Both the position numbers and the translations under genes were made by a program. The notes beneath the pieces are model-generated. The model was not told the origin of the DNA. It saw only the letters and a program-made list of their open reading frames with translations, and ran no database searches. This document shows, one piece after another, positions 8,241 to 17,410 of a stretch of DNA of 64,000 nucleotides. Source of the DNA: Polyangiaceae bacterium (lineage in GTDB: Bacteria; Myxococcota_A; Polyangia; Polyangiales; Polyangiaceae); assembly GCA_020633205.1 (NCBI GenBank), contig JACKEB010000018.1:248001-312000 (forward strand), written 5' to 3'. Each line of letters opens with the position of its first letter. Position 1 is the stretch's first letter.

Positions 8241-9779
8241 TCAGGCGCGCTTGCTCTGCTTGCGGCGCCGGCGCAGCATGGCGAGACCGGCCATCGCGAG
8301 TAGGCCCGCCGCCGAGCTGCCATTGGTTCCCTGGGGAATCCGGCAGCCACAGCCGCTGTCCTCCGTCGTGTTGCCGCCGGTAGGCGTGAAGCCGCCACCA
8401 CCGCCGGCACCGCCGCTGTTGCCCGGATCTTCGGGCAGCGGGTCACCCTGACCGTAGCCAATCACCTCGAAGGTCTGCTCCGGGCTGTCCGGGTCGTTGC
8501 TCTTCACGGTGATGGTCGCCTTCTGCTGCCCGGGCTTCGTTGGGCGGAAGGAGACGCTCAGGTCGTAGGTTTGTTCTGGGCCGACTTGCGTGGAGGTGAC
8601 ACCGCCAGTGGTGAATTGGGGATCAGAACTCGAAAACTCCAGCGTCGCTCCCAACTCGCCCGTGTTGTCGATGACGATCTTCTTGTCTGTCTTGTTGCCG
8701 GTGTCCACCGCGCCGAAGTCCACGAAGCTCGATGGCACGAAGACGTTGGGCAGAGGAATATGGACGATCTCAGTTGGGAACGTGACCTTGAGCGGGTCGG
8801 ACTGGTACGGAAAATCGAGCCCGACGTTGATCGGGAAGTGCAAAGAAATGGGGATGCCAGCGACAGAACTTACGTTGATGACCGGCTTCATCCCGAGGGT
8901 GCCGGTATAGGTCAATGTTCCCTGGGGAACTACGGTAAACTCGAGGTAGTTGGCATCGACCATCGGAATGCGGGTGGTCGCGGTCTCCGAGTCGATCACG
9001 TCGAGACCGCCGATCACGTCGATCAGTGTGGTCTGGTAGACGAAGTCGGTGTCAGTGGTCGCGTTGAAGCTGAAGCTTCCAGTGATCACGTCCTGAAAGC
9101 TCCCCGAGCCAACCAGTTCTCCGAGTTGCTGAAACGTGATGGCGAATAGTTGGCTATTGGCCAAATCCTTTCCCGCAACGTTGACCATGACCGGGTCAAA
9201 CGCCCACGGCTTGAAGCTGGTGGTCCCGCTCGCCGTGTAGTTGAACTTAGCGCCGGGCAGGAGGTTGACGAGATCTGTGGCATCGATCACCACCTCCGTC
9301 TTTCCCAGCCCGATAACGCTCAGGTTCATGAAGAGCCCAAACTCAGGGGTGATGGTATGTGTGACGGTGAACTTTCCGGCGGCCGTTGTGGCGGGCTTCA
9401 GGCTGATCTCGAAGTAGTCCGTGGTTGGCCACTCTGCTTGGAGGGTCGCTTCCTTCGGCATCTCGACCTTGAAGAGTGGGGTCGCACTTTCTCCGCCGCC
9501 GATGGGGTCGAAAGCCATTCGCGCGGTGATTTGCAGATCCTCGGCATCGCAGTGACCGTCGGGTGTCGCTGGGTTGCACTTCGGTAGCCAGCCTGTATCG
9601 AAGGGATTCGGCAAGCGCTCATTCCCCTCGACATGGGGCTGAATCGTATCCACGGAGCACAAGAGCGTGCTCGGGTCGCAGGCTTGGGCGGATGCGTTGG
9701 GGCTGTAGACCAGCGACGCTAGGAAAGCAGCGGCGCCAAGGGAGCTGAGGCTGAGGGCGGAACGACGAAGGTGCAACAT
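8241..9779 (-). CDS. secreted ASH-domain protein with MYXO-CTERM-type anchor (copy 1)
   Basis: 512 residues with an N-terminal signal peptide ending near NASAQA. The middle is beta-rich without catalytic motifs. Residues about 350-450 form an ASPM/SPD-2/Hydin-like immunoglobulin fold (SFVDFGAVDTGNKTDKKIVI, then VSFRPTKPGQQKATITV and SNDPDSPEQ). The C-terminus is a Gly-rich spacer, GCGCR, a hydrophobic helix (SSAAGLLAMAGLAML) and RRRRK, the layout of MYXO-CTERM sorting tails that are processed and anchored at the cell surface. AAAGG precedes ATG 9779. It is followed by a strong terminator. The gene at 9835-11316 is a tandem paralog 55 bp upstream, likely in the same transcript. Confidence 0.82.
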   Translation of the reverse strand: MLHLRRSALSLSSLGAAAFLASLVYSPNASAQACDPSTLLCSVDTIQPHVEGNERLPNPFDTGWLPKCNPATPDGHCDAEDLQITARMAFDPIGGGESATPLFKVEMPKEATLQAEWPTTDYFEISLKPATTAAGKFTVTHTITPEFGLFMNLSVIGLGKTEVVIDATDLVNLLPGAKFNYTASGTTSFKPWAFDPVMVNVAGKDLANSQLFAITFQQLGELVGSGSFQDVITGSFSFNATTDTDFVYQTTLIDVIGGLDVIDSETATTRIPMVDANYLEFTVVPQGTLTYTGTLGMKPVINVSSVAGIPISLHFPINVGLDFPYQSDPLKVTFPTEIVHIPLPNVFVPSSFVDFGAVDTGNKTDKKIVIDNTGELGATLEFSSSDPQFTTGGVTSTQVGPEQTYDLSVSFRPTKPGQQKATITVKSNDPDSPEQTFEVIGYGQGDPLPEDPGNSGGAGGGGGFTPTGGNTTEDSGCGCRIPQGTNGSSAAGLLAMAGLAMLRRRRKQSKRA

Positions 9780-9834
9780 GCTAGGCCTTTCTATACGGAA
9801 ACGAAGAGGGTCTGGGGCGGCTAAGTTGGGGGAG

Positions 9835-11316
9835 TTAGGCGTTTGCCTTGGGGAAACGCCGCCGGCGACCGATCAAGAAAGCGAAGCCGAGGCCAACGAG
9901 CAGCCCGGCGGAGTTCGAGGAGTTGAGGGGTGAAGAACCAGTCGCGCTGCTGCCAACGGTACGGCAGCCGCAGCCCGAGGCGTCCTGGGCGCCGGGGCCG
10001 GCGCTCCCGCCACCATTCGCTCCGCCGCCAGTACCTCCCGGATACTCCGGCAAGTCCTGGCCAACGCCCGTGCCCTTGAGGGTGTAGGTGATGAAGCGAT
10101 TGTCTGGGTCGTTGGTGACCAGCGTCACCTCGGTGCTGAAGCTGCCCGCCTTCTTCGGGTTGAAGCGCAGGTTCAGGTCTCCCGTCTGCATCGACTCGAT
10201 GTACTCGTTGGCGGATAGGAGCGTGAAGTGTTCCGCGTTCGTTGCCCCGAGGAAACCAGTGACGCGCGCCTTGGCCTCGCCGTTGTTCTCGAGCGTCAGC
10301 GTCTGCGCCGCGCGGTCGCCCACGGTCACGCTGCCGAAATCGATCACGTTGTTCGCTGGCGTCGGGATGTCGGGCAGCGGAACGTGGACCCGCACCGGGT
10401 CGAAGACGAACTTCTGATCGCCGAGGGGGAAGTCGATCGGGTAGTCGATGATCGGGATGTCGAAGTCGAAGCCCAGGACTTCGATGAAGAACGTCGGCAC
10501 CAGGTGAATCGCGCCGGTGTAGCTGACGTTGCCTTCGGGCCAGACGTCGAACTCGGCGAATGCGCCGCCGAGGAAGTCGCTGTTTGTTGAGTCGCCCTTG
10601 TCCTCGATGTCCTTGTTCGCGGGCTCCACCACGATGCGCTCGGTGGTGTAGACGGCTGACAGCTCACCGTAGACGTCCAGCGCGACGCCGCCCTTGCCGA
10701 GCTGGCTCGGGATCCCGGCGAGCCCTGCCAGGTTCACCTCGAGCAAGCGGAACTCGTCAGTGAATGCTTGCGCGGGGGGGCTGCCATCGAAGGCCCAAGA
10801 GTCGAAGGTCTTCTGGCGCTGCAGGTGGAAGTCCACCTGAGGAATGAACGGGATGTCGCCCTGCCATTTGACGTGTACTCCCAGCACGCTCACGTCGAAC
10901 TTCGCCTCGGCACCCACTTCGAGCCCGTAGTCGAAGGACAGGTAACCGCCATTGCGTAGCCCCGGCGTCAGGTGACGCAGCGCCGGCGGCCACTCCGTCT
11001 GTAAGTTGCCGTCTAGAGCGACTCGCGTTTCCGCGGGGACTTTGACGAAGAAGCGGACCTGCAAGTCCGAGCCGTTCGGGATCCAGCCCGTGTCCCAGTC
11101 GAACGCGAACGGGAGATCGATGGTCTTGTCGTAGTGCAGCGGCGCCGTCGTGCAGTCGAGCTCGACGTCTTCGCAGTACATCGCGAGCACTTCGCCCGGA
11201 TCGAGTTGGGGCCCGCCGTCAGCGGAGCCATCGGGCATGCCGCCGTCTTGAGCAAACGCTTGACTAGAGAACAAGAGCAGGCCGCTGGTGGCCAGCGTGC
11301 AAGCAAGATGCTTCAT
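9835..11316 (-). CDS. secreted ASH-domain protein with MYXO-CTERM-type anchor (copy 2)
   Basis: 493 residues. Signal peptide ends near SQAFAQ. It shares the plan of the next gene: a DTGWIPNGSDLQVRFFVKVP region that parallels DTGWLPKCNP...DLQITARM, a beta-rich body, a Hydin-like repeat (NVIDFGSVTVGDRAAQTLTL, then LRFNPKKAGSFSTEVTL and NDPDNRFITY), a Gly-rich spacer, CGCR, a short helix and RRRRR near the end. The two genes clearly arose by duplication. Likely a fibrous or adhesive surface protein; this is inference, as no ligand-binding motif is visible. Confidence 0.82.
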   Translation of the reverse strand: MKHLACTLATSGLLLFSSQAFAQDGGMPDGSADGGPQLDPGEVLAMYCEDVELDCTTAPLHYDKTIDLPFAFDWDTGWIPNGSDLQVRFFVKVPAETRVALDGNLQTEWPPALRHLTPGLRNGGYLSFDYGLEVGAEAKFDVSVLGVHVKWQGDIPFIPQVDFHLQRQKTFDSWAFDGSPPAQAFTDEFRLLEVNLAGLAGIPSQLGKGGVALDVYGELSAVYTTERIVVEPANKDIEDKGDSTNSDFLGGAFAEFDVWPEGNVSYTGAIHLVPTFFIEVLGFDFDIPIIDYPIDFPLGDQKFVFDPVRVHVPLPDIPTPANNVIDFGSVTVGDRAAQTLTLENNGEAKARVTGFLGATNAEHFTLLSANEYIESMQTGDLNLRFNPKKAGSFSTEVTLVTNDPDNRFITYTLKGTGVGQDLPEYPGGTGGGANGGGSAGPGAQDASGCGCRTVGSSATGSSPLNSSNSAGLLVGLGFAFLIGRRRRFPKANA

Positions 11317-11685
11317 GTCTGGAGTATCTTCCGGGAAGGGTTTCGAGACGCCGCACCGACCTGTGACGGCACGATGCGGTGGGAACCAAGCAGCTCAGAG
11401 CGCCTCTATCGGAACTCTGACAGCGTGAAGATTACCACAGCGCTGTCTTTTTCGGACGAGCCCTTCGAGCTGTTTCGCCAACGCGGAATCCGTTCAGAGC
11501 AGCCAGACTCAGCGGTCAGGAGGAGAGTCTTTCCATGTGGGTTGTGCGCGCACAGCCGCTAGCGGTTCCGCATGCTGCCGTTGGTGGGCGCCGCTGCTGG
11601 TCGACTGCTGGTGCTGCCCTTTGCGACCATCAGGTGATACCCGCGGTTTGTTTGCTGCGGGTTTCGAAGGTTGCCGACGCAGGTG
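11317..11685. other. intergenic region with one possible terminator hairpin
   Basis: 369 bp without a supportable gene. At 11640-11661 a stem CCCGCGG/CTGCGGG with an 8-base loop lies 25 bp past the stop of the minus-strand gene ending at 11686 and could weakly terminate it, but no T-run follows. The right-hand side (minus orientation) should hold the promoter for the gene starting at 11316; no boxes were recognised. Confidence 0.4.
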
Positions 11686-14562
11686 TCAGTAGGGGGTGGC
11701 CTGGATGGCGCGTCGGTAACGTTCCCGTCGCACGTCGTCCCGCAGCACATCGTAGGCTTCGTCGAGCACCTCGACGATCAGGTGGACGTCGTCCGCCAGA
11801 TCCGCAACTCGAGCGGTCAGCATGCGGTTCGGCTCGAACTCGCGGCGCAGCTCCAAATAAGCTCGGCGGATGTCGTAGGCGGTGGCGTCTCGAGCAAGCC
11901 CTAGCAAGGTGAAGTAGTCCGCCTCGTCCACCAGTCGGCGTCTCGCGACCACTCGCTCACGCACTGCTTCATCGTCGAGGCGATCCACCTCGACGGCTTC
12001 AGGGTGCTCCGAGTGGCGCGCTGGGCCAAGGCTCTCCAACACACCGAGCTCGAGCAGGGCGTAGAGCACTGGCGCAAAATGATCGTTGCCCGCGCTGTCC
12101 AAGACCTCGCGCACCGTGTTGCTTTGCGCGCGGTTGATCAGCTGCACCTCGCGCTCATCGAGGGCGCACTCCCCGAGCAGCTCTGGGTGGCTCCCAGGAG
12201 CCAGGCGCGCATTGTTCCCGCCCAGGCGACGTACTGCCTCGTAGGGGGAGACGGCGCGGCGGACCACCTCCACCAAGACTTCAGCGCCGGTTGCGCCGCC
12301 GAACACGGCTGGCTCTGCTTCAAGTCGACCGGGGATGTCTTCTTCTACCTCCGCGCCGCCTTGAGTCATGGACGCGGTGTGGGTGAGCACCCACTCCGCG
12401 TGAGATCTCAACACGGGCCACAGGTCGTCCTGACGCAGGTGGCCGTGGGCGATCAGCGCGGCGCCTGCGTGGCGACCGAAAGGTGGCAAGCGACGCCCCA
12501 GCTGGGTCGCCACGTCCTGGGAAATGCTTCCGCGCTTTACCAGAAAAGCCAGCAATGTTTCCGCGTGGATGCTTGACGCGGCAGTCACGAAGTCGCCGTC
12601 GCGCAAAACGACGCGCCGAATCCCCGCGTCGTTCTCGAATGCTAGCGCGCCGCTGAAACGGGCCCTTACCGCGCGCGAAAGCACGCGGACCGCGTCGCCC
12701 TCCCGAAGTACCTCTGGCACTTCGAGCGCAGCGGGGGGTGCCGCTGGAGGTGGGGTTGGCGCGCGCTCTCGCTCGAGGGGCCGTGCCATCCTCGTCGTCG
12801 CCGGGGGCCGCTCTCCCAGTGTTACCGGCATCACAGGGAGCGGCGGGGGCGTCGGCAACCGCGACTCGGGCTCTGCATCGCTCATCGCCGGCGGCGGTAC
12901 GGTTGGCGCTTGGTCTGCGCTGAGCGGGGACCATCGGGGTTCGGCGGTGGTCGCGGGGCTGCGCTCGCCTTCAGAGACGGCGGGCGCTTCGATGTGCCCG
13001 TCCCAGGGGACACGTGGCGGCGCCAGTCCAGGCGCTCCGCGCCCGGTGTCCAGCGCTCGCTCGAAATCCCGCTCAGGGGGCTGCCCCAGGCCGGTCTTTT
13101 CCGGCGGGGCGGAGTCCTTGGGGCGGGGAGGTGGAGGCGTGGTCGCTCGGCGCGCCGAGTCGTCTGGGTAAGGATTATGCCGTGGGGAAACGGGCGGCGG
13201 AGGCACGAACCCGGTCGTGGTCACGCCCCTGGCGCCGGTGACATCCCCAACTCCGGTCGTGGAGTTCGGGGCCTGCATCCCCGTGATGCCGGTGCGGGGA
13301 GCGTCGCCGAAGAGCCCGGGGCGATCACTCCCACGCGCGCCGAGCTGCGCTCCAGTGGCGGCGTCGCTCGAATCAGCGGGTTCCTCGCCGGATGGTTGCC
13401 CTGCGGAAAAGCGATTGGTGCTCGGTTCTTTGGCGTTGTTGCCTTCGCGCGCGCCAGTGCCTTCTTTGGCGCTGGTGCCATCGCGCCCGCCTTCGGAACC
13501 CGTGCGCGTGCCGTGGGACACTCGCGAGCCGGCGGACGACTCATCATCCAGATCACCCTCCTCGTCGAGAGGGTCGTCCAGCGCCGCGAGCACATCGGGT
13601 GGGAGCACGGCGTCGACTTCCTCCTCCGGCGACAGCCGCGGGGGAGGTGAGCTCGTGCTGCCGGCGGAGCCGTTGTTCGTCTGGGAAACTCGCTGCTCTG
13701 CCCGCGCGAGGAGGCTCTCGAGGTCCGGGCTCATCCCAGCGTGGGCGATCGCGGGCTCGGAGCTATCAAGGGACTCGGCGTCTAGACTGACGCCAAGAGG
13801 GACCGGCGGAGGCAGGCTCGGCATCGCCAAGTCCGGGTGCTGGCTCGACGCGGGTGGCCTCGAGCTCGGAACGGCGTAGGTCGGCTCAACCAGCGCTACG
13901 TCTCCCTGATTGAAGCCACGGGGGTCGCGCTCCGACAGCGGGGGATTGCTTCCGCGCGGCACGAAAGAACGGCGATCGAGTAGCACCTCGGGGGTGCTTG
14001 GCGGAGGTGCGCTTGGCGTGATCAGCGGACGGTGCGAGTGCGGCGGGCTCAGCGGGGGCGCGCTGAGGGGAGGCGAAGAGGGCGTCTCGCTGCGGCTGCC
14101 TGGCGGGTGACTGGAGATGATCTGCACCGGCGGCGGACCGATCAGCGCCTCGACCTTGCGGAGCAGCGCATAGGTGTCGACTGGGCGAATGAAGATGCCG
14201 CTCGACTCGTGGATCACGGCGTCGGCCATCTCGTTCAACGTGCGCCCCGACTCACCCAAGAAGATCAAATCGACGCCGCTGCCGCCCGGCACGTCGCGCA
14301 AGCGGTGTGTGGTTTCGAGCGCCGCGTCCGCGTCGACGTCGCACAAGATCAACGCAGGTCGCTGGACCGCGACGCGGTTGACCAGCATGGAGAGCGGCAC
14401 ATCGACGACCAGGTAGCCGCGCTCGCGTAACGCCTTGGTCAGCCGCTCTGCCTCGGCTGACGCATCGCTGACGAAGATCAGCGGAGGTCCGGACGAGGCC
14501 CGAGGATCGGACATCGGAGGCTCGGATGGCGGGCCGCCGTTTCCCGATTCTTCCCGCACCAC
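11686..14562 (-). CDS. receiver-like / DUF4388 / degenerate J-domain regulatory protein
   Basis: 958 residues. Residues about 27-145 resemble a response-regulator receiver (LIFVSDAS, LILCDVDADAA, DLIFLGESG, IFIRPVD). A central region of about 450 residues is Pro/Ser/Gly-rich and probably disordered. Residues about 614-730 match the DUF4388 (PATAN-like) fold seen in myxobacterial signalling proteins (RFSGALAFENDAGIRRVVLR, DGDFVTAASS). The last 80 residues look like a J-domain (DYFTLLGLARDATAYDIRRA) but the HPD motif that activates DnaK is EPN (REFEPNRM). The start is GTG 14562; ATG 14514 is an alternative, and neither has a clear ribosome-binding site. Probably a cytoplasmic scaffold or signalling protein. 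Stand-alone gene. Confidence 0.75.
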   Translation of the reverse strand: MVREESGNGGPPSEPPMSDPRASSGPPLIFVSDASAEAERLTKALRERGYLVVDVPLSMLVNRVAVQRPALILCDVDADAALETTHRLRDVPGGSGVDLIFLGESGRTLNEMADAVIHESSGIFIRPVDTYALLRKVEALIGPPPVQIISSHPPGSRSETPSSPPLSAPPLSPPHSHRPLITPSAPPPSTPEVLLDRRSFVPRGSNPPLSERDPRGFNQGDVALVEPTYAVPSSRPPASSQHPDLAMPSLPPPVPLGVSLDAESLDSSEPAIAHAGMSPDLESLLARAEQRVSQTNNGSAGSTSSPPPRLSPEEEVDAVLPPDVLAALDDPLDEEGDLDDESSAGSRVSHGTRTGSEGGRDGTSAKEGTGAREGNNAKEPSTNRFSAGQPSGEEPADSSDAATGAQLGARGSDRPGLFGDAPRTGITGMQAPNSTTGVGDVTGARGVTTTGFVPPPPVSPRHNPYPDDSARRATTPPPPRPKDSAPPEKTGLGQPPERDFERALDTGRGAPGLAPPRVPWDGHIEAPAVSEGERSPATTAEPRWSPLSADQAPTVPPPAMSDAEPESRLPTPPPLPVMPVTLGERPPATTRMARPLERERAPTPPPAAPPAALEVPEVLREGDAVRVLSRAVRARFSGALAFENDAGIRRVVLRDGDFVTAASSIHAETLLAFLVKRGSISQDVATQLGRRLPPFGRHAGAALIAHGHLRQDDLWPVLRSHAEWVLTHTASMTQGGAEVEEDIPGRLEAEPAVFGGATGAEVLVEVVRRAVSPYEAVRRLGGNNARLAPGSHPELLGECALDEREVQLINRAQSNTVREVLDSAGNDHFAPVLYALLELGVLESLGPARHSEHPEAVEVDRLDDEAVRERVVARRRLVDEADYFTLLGLARDATAYDIRRAYLELRREFEPNRMLTARVADLADDVHLIVEVLDEAYDVLRDDVRRERYRRAIQATPY

Positions 14563-14712
14563 GGCAGCATACTACTCACGGCCTGGCGCCCGTTGCCACT
14601 CAATCGCCACATGGATCAGCGCGGATCAGCGCGGGTGGAGCAGCAGCGGCTCTCACCCCCCGATCACCCTGGAACGCCTCGGTCCTTTCCGAAGGCGAGT
14701 CGGCTTCGTGCA

Positions 14713-14850
14713 CTATTTGTCGGGGTCGCTGCCCATGAGGCGATCCGCGATCCAGGCACCGGCCTTCGGGAACCACGGAGCGGCAACCACGACGACCAGC
14801 ACGAACACGACGACGAACGCCTCCCCGTGAGTGAGGCCAAGCCAGGACAT
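14713..14850 (-). CDS. small single-pass membrane protein
   Basis: 45 residues from ATG 14850 to TAG at 14713. It has one strongly hydrophobic helix (EAFVVVFVLVVVVAAPWF) with short polar ends, a start MSWLGLTHG and an end MGSDPDK. The hydrophobic codons are not explained by another gene on either strand, and the 5' side falls in the gap before folK. No ribosome-binding site stands out, so the call rests on the helix and the lack of a competing frame. Function unknown. Confidence 0.5.
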   Translation of the reverse strand: MSWLGLTHGEAFVVVFVLVVVVAAPWFPKAGAWIADRLMGSDPDK

Positions 14851-14920
14851 GGCGATTCGATAACACAGCGATGCGCGCCGTACCGCCCATTCCGCCGATG
14901 TTTGACTTGAGCTCCCGGCC

Positions 14921-15493
14921 ATGAGCGCGCATGAGAGGCGCGTGCTGTTCGTCGTCGGACTCGGAACCAATCTCGGCGATCGTCTGGCGACGCTGCGCAG
15001 CGCTCGCGAGGCGCTTGGGGTGTTGGGACGCGTCGTCGCAAGCTCCGGGGTGTACGAGACAGCACCCATCGGGCCTGCTCAACCCGACTTCCTGAACGCC
15101 GCCGTGCTCCTCGAGAGCTCCCTAAGCGCGCCGGCATTGCTGGAAAATACGCTGCAGATTGAGCGCAACCACGGTCGCGAGCGTCGAGAACGCTGGGGGC
15201 CCCGCACCTTGGATCTCGATCTCTTGTGGAGTGACGGACCGGCGCTCGAACTCCCTCAGCTCACGTTGCCCCATCCTCGAGTACTGGAGCGGGCGTTCGC
15301 TCTAATGCCCCTGCTCGATGTGTTTCCGTCTCATCCCGAGAAGCCTCGGTTCGAGGCGCAGCTGCAGCGACTGGATCGGTTGGGGGTGAGGAGCGTTGCA
15401 GTCACACCTGAATGGCAGCTTCACGACCCCGACTCCCTCGCACAACCCCTCGAGGACGCTGCGGAGGCGCTTGGTGGCGAATTGACGCAGTGA
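14921..15493 (+). CDS. folK: 2-amino-4-hydroxy-6-hydroxymethyldihydropteridine pyrophosphokinase
   Basis: 190 residues. Transfers pyrophosphate from ATP to 6-hydroxymethyl-7,8-dihydropterin in folate synthesis, in the cytoplasm. Diagnostic motifs: GLGTNLGDR at the N-terminus, GVYETAPIG, QPDFLNAAV and the signature GPRTLDLDLLW, followed by LPHPRVLERAFALMPL. Length fits the family (about 160-190). The C-terminal 40 residues are variable. No other folate gene lies beside it. It precedes the ATP synthase genes by 164 bp on the same strand. Confidence 0.95.
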   Translation: MSAHERRVLFVVGLGTNLGDRLATLRSAREALGVLGRVVASSGVYETAPIGPAQPDFLNAAVLLESSLSAPALLENTLQIERNHGRERRERWGPRTLDLDLLWSDGPALELPQLTLPHPRVLERAFALMPLLDVFPSHPEKPRFEAQLQRLDRLGVRSVAVTPEWQLHDPDSLAQPLEDAAEALGGELTQ

Positions 15494-15657
15494 TTACGCG
15501 AGGCGTCGCACCGCCTAGACTCCCCGGGCCTGAGGTGGTAGGAGCCGCGCGCCTACAAGGGCCCGGAGCCACGTCATTTGCGACGTGTCGAGCCGCCTAG
15601 CCCAGCTTTGAACGGCACCCCACCTGCCAATCCCGAAAGTCGAAGGTTTTCATTAGG

Positions 15658-16173
15658 ATGCCCTCCCTCGGAATCACCGCCACCGCCCTACCCGGAATCA
15701 GCGATTTGAGTTCGCTGCTGCCCGGTCCGCGCATGTTGGCGAGTATTGAAGTCGACCTGCTCATCACCTTCATCCCCCAGATGGTGATCTTCGCCTCCTT
15801 GGCGGTGCTGTTGAAGAACCTGCTCTTCGACCGCGTGTTGAAGGTCTTTGAAGAGCGAGAGAAGCGCACGGATGGCGCTCGCGCCGAAGCCCGCAAGATG
15901 CAGGAAGAGGCCGGTGAGCTACTGCGCAAGTACGAGGCAGAGCTCGATCGCGTGAACCGCGTCGCCGCCGAGGAGCGCGAGAAGGTACGCACGGAAACGG
16001 CGAAGCTCGAGGCTGAGATCCTCGCTGAAGCACGGGCCGCTGTGACGAAGATCGTCGAGCACGGACGCCAGCGCCTCGAAGAGGAGAGCAAGGAGATCCA
16101 GTTCGAGCTCGGCAAGGCGTCCAACGCGCTGGCCGGCGAGATCGCCACCAAGGTCTTGGGGAGGCAGGTCTGA
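15658..16173 (+). CDS. atpF': ATP synthase F0 subunit b' (peripheral stalk)
   Basis: 171 residues from ATG 15658; a start at ATG 15733 (MLASIEVDLLITF, 146 residues) would give a more usual b/b' N-terminus, and neither has a good ribosome-binding site. One transmembrane helix (FIPQMVIFASLAVLLKNLLF), then a long charged amphipathic coiled coil (VFEEREKRTDGARAEARKMQ onward). It pairs with the b subunit encoded next to form the peripheral stalk that holds F1 against rotation. The stop overlaps the next start (TGATG). The neighbouring b, delta, alpha and gamma genes support the assignment. Confidence 0.85.
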   Translation: MPSLGITATALPGISDLSSLLPGPRMLASIEVDLLITFIPQMVIFASLAVLLKNLLFDRVLKVFEEREKRTDGARAEARKMQEEAGELLRKYEAELDRVNRVAAEEREKVRTETAKLEAEILAEARAAVTKIVEHGRQRLEEESKEIQFELGKASNALAGEIATKVLGRQV

Positions 16174-16871
16174 TGAAGCGCTTTTTCGCAATCCTACAGC
16201 TTGCGCTGCTGCTCCTGGCTCCCGCCGCGGCGTTAGCGGCTGAGGGTGGCCACGAAGAAGGTGGCCATGGCGCCGCCCACGGTGGCGAGCACCACGGCAT
16301 CAACTGGTTCTACGGCAACGTCTACGAGTCCGATGAGATCGACCACCCGACGTTGATCGCACGCCCCAAGGGCATGGCACCGCCGGTTTCGGCGCTCGTG
16401 CTGAACAGCATCCTGCTCTACTTCATCCTCTTCAAGCTGCTCGGCCCGAGCATCAAGGAAGGCCTGAAGAAGCGCAAGCAGGACATCATGAAGGGCATGG
16501 ACGACGCCGCGAAGATGAAGAAGGAAGCGGCCGCCTCCCTGAAGCAGTACGAAGACAAGCTCAAGCACCTGGACGAGGAAATTGACCGCGTCCGCCGCGA
16601 GATGCGCGAAGCAGCCCACGCCGAACGCGAGCAAATCCTCCGGGAAGCGAAGGAGCGTCGTGACCGCATGGAGCGCGAGGCCAAGCTCTTGATCGAGCAA
16701 GAGATCAAGGCAGCGCGTGAAGATCTGATGCGCGAGACGGTGCGCGCCGCGGTGAGCACCGCCGGCGAGCTCCTGACCAAGCAACTCTCCAGCAGCGATC
16801 AGCAGCGCATCGCCGATGAATACCTGACCAGCCTGGAGCAGGCAGTCAACGCAAAGGGAGGCCAGGCATGA
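16173..16871 (+). CDS. atpF: ATP synthase F0 subunit b with signal-like N-terminus and His-rich segment
   Basis: 232 residues, longer than the usual 155-170. It begins with a signal-peptide-like stretch (MKRFFAILQLALLLLAPAAA) followed by a Gly/His/Glu-rich segment (GGHEEGGHGAAHGGEHHG), then about 40 residues before the conserved membrane helix (ALVLNSILLYFILFKLLG) and the charged stalk coiled coil. The extra N-terminal part would face the periplasm. Known b subunits start directly with the membrane helix, although longer forms with leaders occur in some Deltaproteobacteria-related groups. Overlaps atpF' by one base and atpH by four (ATGA). Confidence 0.9.
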   Translation: MKRFFAILQLALLLLAPAAALAAEGGHEEGGHGAAHGGEHHGINWFYGNVYESDEIDHPTLIARPKGMAPPVSALVLNSILLYFILFKLLGPSIKEGLKKRKQDIMKGMDDAAKMKKEAAASLKQYEDKLKHLDEEIDRVRREMREAAHAEREQILREAKERRDRMEREAKLLIEQEIKAAREDLMRETVRAAVSTAGELLTKQLSSSDQQRIADEYLTSLEQAVNAKGGQA

Positions 16872-17410
16872 GCGCCGGAGCCATTGCAGAGCGCTACGCG
16901 AAGGCCATCTACGAGCTGGCCGACGAAGCCGGACAGCTCACGCAGGTCGCCGACCAGCTAACCAAGCTCGCGACCGTCTACAGCGAGAGCCAGGAGCTGC
17001 GCGCCGTTTTGGACAACCCGCTGGTCACGGAAGAGAAGCGCGAGTCGATCCTCAAGGACGTCGCTTCCAAGCTCGGCCTGAACCAGCTCGCGGTGAACAG
17101 CGTGCGCTACATCGCGCAGCGGCGTCGTTTGGTCGCACTGCCGGACATCGCGCGTCGCTTGGCCACGCTCTCTGACGAGAAGGCCGGAGTCATTCGCGCC
17201 ACGGTGATCAGCGCCGGTCCGCTCGGCGAGGCGTACTACAGCAAGCTGAAGGCGCAGCTCGAGAAGTCCACCGGCAAGAAGGTGCAGATCACCAAGGAGC
17301 AAGACGCTTCGCTCATCGCTGGCGTGATCACGCGTATCGGCGACAACACCATCGATGGCAGCTTGCGTGGTCGCTTGAACGACCTCGAGCGCCAGCTGCT
17401 CAACGCCTGA
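16868..17410 (+). CDS. atpH: ATP synthase F1 subunit delta
   Basis: 180 residues, the normal family length. Begins IAERYAKAIYELADEAG and ends ITKEQDASLIAGVITRIGDN...DGSLRGRLNDLERQLL, the OSCP/delta signature. It connects the peripheral stalk to the alpha/beta hexamer. The ATG overlaps the atpF stop, implying translational coupling. A 146-bp gap follows before atpA, unusual for an atp operon, so a second promoter or a processing site could lie there. Confidence 0.95.
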   Translation: MSAGAIAERYAKAIYELADEAGQLTQVADQLTKLATVYSESQELRAVLDNPLVTEEKRESILKDVASKLGLNQLAVNSVRYIAQRRRLVALPDIARRLATLSDEKAGVIRATVISAGPLGEAYYSKLKAQLEKSTGKKVQITKEQDASLIAGVITRIGDNTIDGSLRGRLNDLERQLLNA

